From the IMG/VR virus record IMGVR_UViG_3300025133_000132, positions 1 to 55,371 of that record: a stretch of 55,371 nt of DNA. One strand, given 5' to 3'. The notes beneath the pieces are model-generated. The model was not told the DNA's origin and did not search any database. It saw only the letters and a list, made by a program, of their open reading frames with translations. The first letter of the stretch is position 1, and each line of letters opens with the position of its first letter. The stretch is from a virus. The translations under genes and the position numbers were made by a program. Below are positions 1-9,100 of this stretch, one piece after another.

Positions 1-130
1 CTGGGCTCGGATCATGGCCCCCGATGCTCAGAAGGCGAAGCTCCTCACCCCGACGGGTGGTATCTGGATGCTCGCGATCCGTTGACTGAGGATCCGTAGG
101 CAGGAGCTCGTATGGGTTGGTTCACTCTCG
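1..130. repeat. Terminal direct repeat, copy 1
   Basis: Bases 1-130 are identical to 55055-55184. The repeat holds the last 28 codons of the appendage gene that ends at 55139, a 26-base gap, and the first codons of the gene starting at 112. A repeat of this size at contig ends usually reflects a circular or circularly permuted genome. A real 130-bp packaging repeat is possible but cannot be told apart here. Confidence 0.9.
2..85 (+). CDS. 3' end of virion appendage protein (duplicate of the gene ending at 55139)
   Basis: The open frame enters from the left edge and ends with TGA at 83-85. Its 28 codons are identical to the end of the 240-residue protein encoded at 54417-55139, including the final residues IWMLAIR. 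It is a contig-edge copy of that gene rather than a separate gene. On the circular genome it lies directly upstream of the internal virion protein genes. Confidence 0.85.
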   Translation, partial: WARIMAPDAQKAKLLTPTGGIWMLAIR

Positions 131-750
131 CCATCAACATCGCCAAGGTACTCGCCCCCATCGCGAAGGCGGGTGCGTACTACAAGGCGAACAAGGCGGA
201 GAAGGCGTACCAGGAGTACGTCGAGCAGCAGGGCCGACTGTTGAGCCAGGGGCACGGTCAGTCCGCGATCCAGCGGGATGCCAACGCCTCAGCCATTGCG
301 GGTCAGACCGCAGCTCACGAGCAGCAGGCTCTTGCCGACGTGTCCCGTGGAGGCCAGGGAGCTGGCGGGAGCGGGATGGCAGGGCAGGCCAGGCTCGACG
401 TGTACGAGCAGGGGCAGCGAGGTCAGTCCCAGGCAACAGGACAGCTCGCCAAGCAGGAGCAGGCCTCGATGGCAGAGGCTCACCAGCGGTACACCCAAGG
501 GCTCCTCACGCTCTCCCAGATGGAGTACCAGCGCCGGCAGAAGGCGATGGGCGAGATGGAGAAGATGAACCAGCAGGACGTGTCCGACGCCTTCACGTCC
601 GGTCAGCAGGTTCGTACGAACATGGGCGAGACCGGCCAGGCAGGAGCCGCTGCTGGTCAGGCAGGAGCTGCCGAGGCTTCCGGCCAGGACGTTCAGTTCA
701 AGCAGGCCTCGGCTGACATTTCGACAGGAGCCGCTGGGGCGGCTTCGTAG
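112..750 (+). CDS. Small internal virion / DNA ejection protein candidate (212 aa)
   Basis: The protein has a short hydrophobic or amphipathic start (MGWFTLAINIAKVLAP) followed by a long Ala/Gly/Gln-rich, mostly helical region with no recognisable enzyme motif. The start follows AGGAG by five bases. It is first of three consecutive genes of 212, 792 and 2570 residues after the appendage genes. That matches the size order of the T7 core proteins gp14, gp15 and gp16, so a gp14-like ejection protein that enters the host envelope is the best guess. The assignment rests on context and composition, not on a visible family signature. Confidence 0.55.
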   Translation: MGWFTLAINIAKVLAPIAKAGAYYKANKAEKAYQEYVEQQGRLLSQGHGQSAIQRDANASAIAGQTAAHEQQALADVSRGGQGAGGSGMAGQARLDVYEQGQRGQSQATGQLAKQEQASMAEAHQRYTQGLLTLSQMEYQRRQKAMGEMEKMNQQDVSDAFTSGQQVRTNMGETGQAGAAAGQAGAAEASGQDVQFKQASADISTGAAGAAS

Positions 751-760
751 GAGCACTCCA

Positions 761-3139
761 ATGCCTACGACTCAGCTTGGCTACGACGTGGCCGATCCCC
801 GTTCCTTCGACACGGGTGCTGACCGACAGCAGGGCGGGACGACCCCCCTGGGTGTCGCCGGTGGCCTGGTCCAGGGACTCACGTCTCCGATCTCGAACCG
901 GATGGACCCGGAGCTCGAGGCTCAGATCCGCGCGAAGTACATCCAGCTGTACAACGAGATCAGCGTCGAGGAGGAGCGGTCCCGCCGGGAGACGGTGGAG
1001 ACCTGGGGCTCGGTGAGCGCCAGCATCCTCTCGGCGGAGGCCAACATCCTGGCGGCTGTCGCTGAGGGGGCGAAGGCCTCGGCGATGAACAACCAGGCGA
1101 AGGCCGACGCCATGCGCCTCATGGAGGACATGACCAAGGCGGCCTCGGAGATGAAGTACTACGAGCCGGACAGGCAGACCTTCGAGCGGTTCGCCTCGGA
1201 GCTCCAGCTCATGGAGGCGGCGATCCAGTCGAAGATGTCGAGCGCCGACTACGGCACGGGCGTCTCTCCGATGGACGACCTCGACACGGCATACGCGAAG
1301 TGGGAGAACGTGCTGAACAAGACGGATGTACGCGCGCTCAAGCAGGTGACCACCATCGTCACGCATGCGAACGAGCTCTCGGGCGACCCGCAGCTGAAGG
1401 CGGACACCGTCCGGATGGAGTACTTCACGCTCGAGGCAGAGATTCGCCAGGGCTTCGCCATGATGGCGGCGAAGGACGGGATCAGCCTCTCGGAGGCCGA
1501 GGGAGAGCGCCTCACCCAGCAGTACATGGCTCGTCACGTGGCCCCCCAGGTCTGGGGAGACCCGGAGCGCGGGCTCCCTGGGGTCGTCACGGACGAAGAG
1601 CGGACGATGGCGGACCAGCGCCGCGCGCAGGCGGTCAGCGACTACGAGGGCTACCTGGCCCGGCTGGACGCCATGAGTGCGGGCCTGCCCCGCGAGTACG
1701 TGGACGAGGCCCGCCTCGCCCTCCGCCAGGCACAGTCCATCGTCGCCGGTGGGCCGGAGGTCTTCGCGGACATCACCTCGCGGATGCCCAGCCCCGAGGG
1801 GACGCGGAAGACGAAGGCGATGATCGAGCATGAGCTGGCGAAGCTGGGTGCTGACCCGCCGGATCCGCTCGTGGCTGCCAAGCGGGAGATCGTCCAGGTC
1901 CCGGGCTTCGACGTGTGGATGCAGGCGATGGGGTTCACGAACGTGACCCGCGCCATGCTCTACGCCGGCAACCACCCGTACGAGTTCAAGGAGGCCGTGA
2001 AGTCGTACGTCATGGCGAAGCAGGGCTCCCTGCCGGAGTCGGTCACCACCCCCGGCGGCATGCGCGAGCACCTGCGTGAGAAGGGTCGCCAGGACGGCAT
2101 GGGCTTCTTCATGACCCCCCTGGGTCGGGCGGTCTCGACCTTCACCGGGCGGCGTCGCTTCGGGGGGGACCTGAGCGACAAGCTCCAGGAGGTCCGGATG
2201 CGGCTCGAGGAGCACGAGCCGAAGACCGAGCTCGGAGCTGGGCTGAAGGAGCGGTTCGGAGACATCCTCGGGCGACCGGACAAGCTGCCTGAGCGCAGCT
2301 TCCGCCCCGAGGACGAGGATGACCTGACGGTGGATGAGATCGAGGAGGATGTCGCCTGGCGGACGCGGCTGGATGAGCTGAAGAAGGAGCCGGGCGGAGA
2401 GGAGCTGGTCCAGCCGGGCGAGACCACTCTTCCCGCTGGCTTCCGTGATGTTCAGGGGGTTGGTGGGTACGTCTACCGACAGCACTCCGACGGCTCGGTC
2501 CAGCTGGTGGGCAACCCGTCCGGGACGGCTACCGCTGACCGCCCCATCTCCGTGAGCTCTCCAACGGCGCTGGCCGCCATCCAGACCGAGATCGGCGTCT
2601 ACCCCGCGACCCAGGTCGAAACGGCTCCTGGGGGGCCTGGAGACGGTCCCATCACGCCCCTGGATGAGGACCCCCACATCCCGGTGGTCCGGGTGAACCC
2701 GCCCCCGGGGAAGGAGGGGAAGTCCTACACCATCGTGAAGCTGAACGCTGCGGCTGGAGGCTGGACCCTCAAGGTCTTCGACGACGACTTCCAGATCCAG
2801 GTGATGGACGCTCCCGGCTTCGACGACGAAGTGGGGAAGGCGTACGGCATCGGCACGCACGCGCACCAGGCGCTCATGCGTGACGTGCAGCACAGCAGCG
2901 AAGCGGGCGTGGGCGTCACCCCCAAGGTGGACCGCTCCGAAGAGCCTGCTGCGGAGCCGAAGCCCGAGCCGACGGCTGCTGCGAAGAAGCCCGAGCCGAA
3001 GAAGCGGGGGCCTGTGGTGGACCCGAACAAGGCCATCGCTGCGGGCTTCCCCAGGGATGACAGCGCGTACATGGACGTGCCCGGGGCAGACAAGCGGTCG
3101 CAGACCTACTACCCGGAGAAGAAGACCACCACGGGGTAG
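761..3139 (+). CDS. Internal virion protein candidate (792 aa)
   Basis: A long, mainly helical, charged protein without a signal peptide. The last 100 residues are Pro/Lys/Glu-rich (EPKPEPTAAAKKPEPKK) and probably disordered. The start lies seven bases after AGGAG. It sits between the small ejection-protein candidate and the giant virion protein, and its length is close to T7 gp15 (about 750 residues). By analogy it would be the middle component of an internal core that is ejected to form a DNA conduit. I see no catalytic motif. The function is inferred from position and size. Confidence 0.5.
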   Translation: MPTTQLGYDVADPRSFDTGADRQQGGTTPLGVAGGLVQGLTSPISNRMDPELEAQIRAKYIQLYNEISVEEERSRRETVETWGSVSASILSAEANILAAVAEGAKASAMNNQAKADAMRLMEDMTKAASEMKYYEPDRQTFERFASELQLMEAAIQSKMSSADYGTGVSPMDDLDTAYAKWENVLNKTDVRALKQVTTIVTHANELSGDPQLKADTVRMEYFTLEAEIRQGFAMMAAKDGISLSEAEGERLTQQYMARHVAPQVWGDPERGLPGVVTDEERTMADQRRAQAVSDYEGYLARLDAMSAGLPREYVDEARLALRQAQSIVAGGPEVFADITSRMPSPEGTRKTKAMIEHELAKLGADPPDPLVAAKREIVQVPGFDVWMQAMGFTNVTRAMLYAGNHPYEFKEAVKSYVMAKQGSLPESVTTPGGMREHLREKGRQDGMGFFMTPLGRAVSTFTGRRRFGGDLSDKLQEVRMRLEEHEPKTELGAGLKERFGDILGRPDKLPERSFRPEDEDDLTVDEIEEDVAWRTRLDELKKEPGGEELVQPGETTLPAGFRDVQGVGGYVYRQHSDGSVQLVGNPSGTATADRPISVSSPTALAAIQTEIGVYPATQVETAPGGPGDGPITPLDEDPHIPVVRVNPPPGKEGKSYTIVKLNAAAGGWTLKVFDDDFQIQVMDAPGFDDEVGKAYGIGTHAHQALMRDVQHSSEAGVGVTPKVDRSEEPAAEPKPEPTAAAKKPEPKKRGPVVDPNKAIAAGFPRDDSAYMDVPGADKRSQTYYPEKKTTTG

Positions 3140-3142
3140 AGC

Positions 3143-6100
3143 ATGGCGACCAGCGAGGAACTTGCCGAGATGCTCGGCGAAGGCCTGAAGAACGTGAAGC
3201 CCCCGAAGGACGAAGCCGAGAAGCAGGCCGCCTTCGGGTCGGGCGACAGCATCCCGTCAGCTCCCCCGGGGGCCCAGAGTGAGGTCGGGTTCGCCATCCC
3301 GACTGGGCTCTGGGTCACCCCGACAGGAGAGGGTCCTGGTGGTGGGGATCTGCTCCCTGAGCGAGAGCCGTTCGCTACGGAGATCGCGAGTAAGAACTTC
3401 TCCGCTGCGAGAAACAGCGCGACCCGTGCCCAGACGGAGGTTCTCGCCGCCCAGGTTCACACCGGGGACTACGGGAACATCTACTCGCCCGAAGCTTACA
3501 TGGAGGCCTCCGAGCCCGGGATGCTGGAGCAGCTCTACCGAGGTTTTGAACCGTTCGACAACGCTCGTCGCGCCCTGTGGATGACGTACTACGGCGTGGG
3601 CCAGGTCCTTCCGGACACCCGTGAGGGCGGGGTGGACGCCTCGATGTCCATCTCCGAGGTCTGGAACACCTCGCGCGGGACTGGCGTGGGTGACGCGACT
3701 GCCTGGATCATCGGACAGGTCGGTGCCAAGGCGCTGGAGTCCGAGGTGAACGACACCTTCGGCGACGTGGGTGGTCAGGTCGTGGCTGAGTTCGCCAAGC
3801 CCGAGAAGACCTCGGCCCTCCAGGGAGTGGACCCGAACCAGGTGTACGCCCAGATGGCGACGGACTTCTACACGGCTCTCGCCGAGGGAGACCTGGCCGA
3901 GCGCGCCTGGAACGAGCAGGACATCGAGGCCTTCTGGTTCTACGGACTGGGCTCGGGAGACATGGACCGGAAGGGACAGGGTGAGGTCGGCCCGCTGTGG
4001 ACCGAGGTGTTCGGACGGGAGCGCGCGCCGCACCCGCGAGGGGTCCACATCTGGGACGCCGTGATGACGAAGGACGAAGCCCTCGCCATCTACGAGACGA
4101 CGGACGACCCGGCTCTCCGGAACTTCGCCCTCATGCTCAGCAGCAATGTGGGCCGCGAGCTGTCGGGAGCCTCGCTCGAGGTCGCGATCGACCCGCTGTG
4201 GCTCTTCGGTCCGGCGAAGGGAGCGGAGACCGTCGCCACGGGAGGGAAGACCTACACCGTGAGCCGCCCCCTGCTGGAGGCTGCCGGTGCCCTGGAGAAG
4301 CTGCCAGCGGGTGGCGTTAGCCGCTCCGTGGTCGAGATGCGGGAGCTGGTGCTGAAGAGCATCAACGGCATCTCCACGGCGGAGGAGACCTCGAAGGCCA
4401 GGAAGGTCCTGCTCACCGGGGCGGAGCAGGCCGAGGACGCCGCTGCACGTGCCCTGTACGCTGCCGACGTTGCTCGGGATGCTGCCGGAGGGCTGAAGGG
4501 CGAGAACGCGGTGGCGGAGGCCTCACGCGTCCTGAACGAGCAGGCGATCCTCATCCAGCATGCACACGATGCGGCGAAGGCCTCGGGCCAGCACGACAAG
4601 GTCCTCACCCACCTTCGCACCATGCGCCGGATCGAGGAAGACCTGGTCAAGGTCGGGACGAACGCGTCCGAGGCTGCCGGCTTCCTCACGAAGCGGGCGA
4701 AGGAGCAGTCCGGCCTGGCTCGAGCGATGTCCGATCACGCCGAAGCTCTCCGTCGGGTCCTGTACCTGGGCAGCAACGAGCTCCCCGGGCATGCTGGTTC
4801 GGGCGCGCTGCTCGTCGAGAAGGGCACCTTCTCCTGGCACATCCCCTTCTCGAAGAAGACCCACTACCTGCTGAAGCCTGGGACGGCGAAGACCATCAAG
4901 TCGCTCCTGCCGGAGCCGGTCCTCGCCAAGACGGGCCAGGTCGCCGACATGCTGGAGCCCCTCACCTCGGCGGCGATCCACGCCAAGCTGGAGAAGGAGG
5001 CGAAGTCCCTCGGGGTCACTGGGAAGGAGGCGGAGGCCTTCCTGTCCAACACGGAGAAGTTCGTGCTGGCGGCGGAGAAGTTCGGCGGATGGACCTCGGT
5101 CTACCCCAAGTGGGCCTGGACGGAGATGAACCGGTGGTTCGGTTCTCGGTTCTTCCAGCCCCTGGTCCAGACCGTCCGGACCGAGGCAGAAGCCTCCCTG
5201 CTGGGCATCCGGGGCGCGAAGGTGGCGGGGCTGCCCGGCCTGAACCGATGGATCGCGACTCTCCGGAAGGCTCAGCCCGAGGTCTGGGACAACTACAACG
5301 CCGCCGTCACGGCGTACTTCAACCGCATCGACTCCCTCGAAGGCTCGATGCGGGTGGACATGGAGCGCCTCGTCGGAGAGGCCAAGCGAGCCCTCGCGAT
5401 CCGGAAGCGGACGGCGAAGGAGGGGCTCATCTCTACGAGGAGGAGCCTCGCCGACGACACGGCGGCGCTCCGCGCCAAGCGGTACCTCAGTGAGCCCGGG
5501 AAGGTCGGGACGAAGGAAGACCTCCTCGGGTACATCGCGCGGGACCGGGAGAAGATCGCTCGGTTCGAGGCGATCCTGGCGAAGGACTACGGGGTCAACG
5601 ACATCCTCCTGGAGGCGGGGGCCCACATCGAGGCGGGCTCCGGGCTCCGGAACGTGTACCCCGAGCTGTGGCCCTACTTCCAGATGGCAGAGGAGCTCAC
5701 CTGGAAGTACCGGGACCTCACGGGGAAGGAGCGGGGCCACGTCGCGAACGCGATGGCGAACATGGCCCGGTTCGCTGAGGGCAACCCGGAGAAGCACGTC
5801 TTCTTCCAGGAGGAGTTCATCAAGCGGATGGACCTCATCGAAGAGGTCTCCCTCCACAAGACGGCTGTCATCGAGCAGACCCGTCGGGCAGCGACCCAGG
5901 AGCTCAGCCGCATCACGGCCGCCCGTCGGCTCTTCACGGGGACGAAGCGGAAGCAGCTGATCGAGACCCTGGAGGTGCTCCGGGGCCGGGTCCTCGGACA
6001 GCCGATCGCGAAGGTGGAGATGGGCACGGTCAAGGCGATCGTGCTGGAGGTCTTCGGCGGGGACAAGCAGGCCGCCCACGTCGTCATGCGAGACGCCGCC

Positions 6101-9100
6101 ATCACGATGAAGGACAACAACGGGGCACGCGCCCTGTTGGAGCTGGCGAACCTCCTCGAGTCGGACATCGTCGCCATCGAGAAGGTGCGGGAGGCTGCAC
6201 CCGGCCAGAAGGGGACTGCAGCAGCAGTTCGCATGGCAATCGCGAAGCACCTGGATCGGCTCGACACGAAGCACGCCGAGCTGCAGAAGGTCTTCCTCGA
6301 AGGGGTCGGGGACAAGGTCGTCGTGATCGGGGACAAGGTCCTCACGACGGGCATGCCGGCGGACGCGCTCAAGCTGATCCTGGAGGGAGAGGCTCGAGGT
6401 GCCCTGGCACGCGCGAAGACCCTGGTCGGAGACAGCGAGTGGGGGGCGTTCTACTCGTGGTGGAAGTCGAAGTCCATCCAGGGGCTGGCCCCGGGCGGAG
6501 AGCCCCACGCCTGGACTCAGGCCAGCGACGCGCTGAAGCGGGCCGCCCTCCTGTCGCGCGCCTCGAAGAAGGCCGAGGACATGGAGTCCGCCGTCGGCGT
6601 GATCGCGAAGGTGAAGAAGACGAAGAAGCTCGCGGACAGAGCTTCGACCAGGAAGCAGGTGGAGACCCTCCACAAGAAGGCCCCAGAGGGCACCCTCATG
6701 GGCAAGGACGGGAAGCCCCTGGTCCTGTACCACGGGACCCCGTACCCCATGACCGGTGAGTTCAAGGTCGGAGAGGGCGGAATCTTTTTCGCAACCGATC
6801 CTGTGGTGGCTGCGAAGTTCGCCGGCACGCAGACGAAGAGGGGGATCAAGCTCATCGGGGGGAAGACGAGGAAGGGGGCCAGCCCCAACATCACCCCCGT
6901 GACAATCAGCCCGAAGAAGCTGTTCGACCCCCGGGACGAGAAGGCGACAAAGGCGCTTCTCGCTTCCATCAAGCACGGACTCCCACATGAGGAGGCGCTC
7001 GTGCGGATCGTTGCTGGGGACTACCGAGTGATCGAGTCCTTCGACTTCCAGCGTGCGCTCAAGGCAGCCGGGTACGACGGCTACATGAGTCGGCAGGCCT
7101 ATGCTGCTGGAGGAAAGGCATCGCAGGCCTTCCTGAAGCCGAAGGCCGCGAAGGGGATCAACAGCTGGAACTATGCGGTGTTCTCTCCGGAACAGGTCCG
7201 GAGCGCAATCCTTCCTCTCTCAGAGGTGAAGAAGACCACGTCTGTGAAGACGATCCCCGGGCAGACGACTGTCCGGGCTCGCCCCTCCTTCATGGAGGAG
7301 GTCCCTGGGTCTCGAGGGCGCGACCTGGCTCTCCGTCTCCCCGCTGGGCTGGAAGCTGAGCGGGCAGCTTCCACGGCAAAGGAGGCTCGCCTCACCCTCG
7401 CAGGGATCGGTGCCCTGACGGAGGACACGTTCCTGTCCGAGCGTCTCCGTCGGACCATCGTCGGAGCGAAGACGGACGAGCAGGCGCTGGGCCTGCTCAA
7501 GCGGGCCCTCTTCCGCACGGTAACTGTGTGGGGAGACCCGGACGTGCCGAAGCACCCCCTCGTCGAGCGGTACATCCAGCGCCTCGCTGAAGGCCTCTTG
7601 CCGAAGCTGCGGGATGGGGACCCCCAGGGAGTCACGGCGGTCCTGAAGGCCAGCAGGAAGGCGCACACGGAGGCCGTGAAGGCGGCGAAGAGCTCGGTCA
7701 AGAGCCTCGCGGCGAAGAGCGAGAAGCTCGCAGCCTCGAAGGCCTCCCAGCTGGAGGAGGTGTTCAAGACCCAGGCGGACGAGATGGCGGCGGGAGTCCT
7801 TGAGACCACCCCTCGCATCCCCCTGCGCGAAGGGATGGAGCGGGAGCGGCTCCCCCTGCCCGAGGACCTCTCGGACGGCAAGGCCTGGGCCGCCCTGGCG
7901 GACTGGGAAACGGACATGTGGAAGGAGTTCCGGGTCATCACCAACGGGCTGAACGACCGGGAACGGTTGATGGTCGCGTTCAGCACCTTGAGCGAGCTGC
8001 CCCAGGTGCTCGGCCAGAAGCAGATGAAGAACATCGAGGCGATGTACCCCAGCGCGATGGGCCAGCGCCTGGGCGATGTGCCCGAGGGGCTCGAGAAGAC
8101 CATCGGCGAGATGCGTCGGATGATCAGTGGGTACGAGGACCTCTACACGAAGCACGGCATGCACTTCATGAAGAGCCCGGAGGACATGCTTCGGGTCTGG
8201 GGGGTCACCTCCTACGTCCCCCACCTCGCCACGGAGGAGAGCCTCCTCTCCGCTGGCGGAGCTCTCTCGCACGTGGGCGTCATCGCGACGGGGAACAAGA
8301 CGGCAGCCTCTCGCCCGGGTGTGGAGGCCGCCCTCGCCATGAAGATGGACGCCAGGAAGCTCCGACAGATCGACGGCACCATCGCTGAGATCAACGCCAT
8401 GAAGCGGGACCTCAGCCTGGTGATGACCCTGGACCCCCTCGCCGTGATGGCGCGGTACGGGCAGGCGAACAAGGCGATCTCGGCGAAGGAGATGGTCCTG
8501 ACCCTCATGCGCGGGGGCGTCATCCGAGCAGTGGGTGCCGAGCCGATCCCGGGCGAGGGTCGGATGAAGGCGATGGCGGAGGTGGCGGCCGAGCAGGACA
8601 TGGTCCCCCTGCTGGGCAAGCGCATCGTGGCTCTTGAGGACGAGATCCTCTTCTCAGGGGACCGGGCGGCTTGGGAAGGTGCCGGTGTGCACGGTCCCGA
8701 GCTCATGCTGTCCCTGCGTCAGACGATGAAGGGGGACAAGCCCGGCCTGTTCTCCAACTGGTTCGAGGAGATCCCTGAGCTCCGGGCCCTCCGGAAGGTC
8801 GAGGACTTCTACACGGAGCTGCGCGTGCGTGAGTACGTGCGCGGGGAGGAGCTCACTGACGTGACGGCTCTCCGAGCTCAGGGGCTCTCCTGGAAGGAGA
8901 TCGCCACGCACGTGAACCAGCGGATGCAGCAGGTGGACCCCACCCTCGCCGCGCTGAAGCTGGAGCCTGCTGCGCTCAAGCAGTTCTTCGAGGACGGGCA
9001 CGAGGCCTGGCGTCTCTACGTCCCTCGGGTGGTGGTCCAGTCGATGGACGACATCTTCGGACAGATGAAGCTGCAGGACAGCAAGCTCTACAAGGGGGCC

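Noticed and set aside
1-130. 130-base repeat as a true packaging terminal repeat
   Set aside because: The repeat ends inside two genes and is short for a T7-type terminal repeat; assembly overlap of a circular map explains it more simply.
698-2893. Long minus-strand open frame of about 730 codons
   Set aside because: It lies fully antisense to the 792-residue virion gene, is rich in Arg/Leu/His/Val and lacks an RBS. High GC at third positions of the real gene keeps the antisense frame open.
4523-6988. Minus-strand frame of 821 codons; similar long antisense frames at 8654-10813, 24967-27339, 50578-52770 and 52857-54998
   Set aside because: All are shadows of strongly coding plus-strand genes with matching codon bias, proper starts and coupled neighbours.
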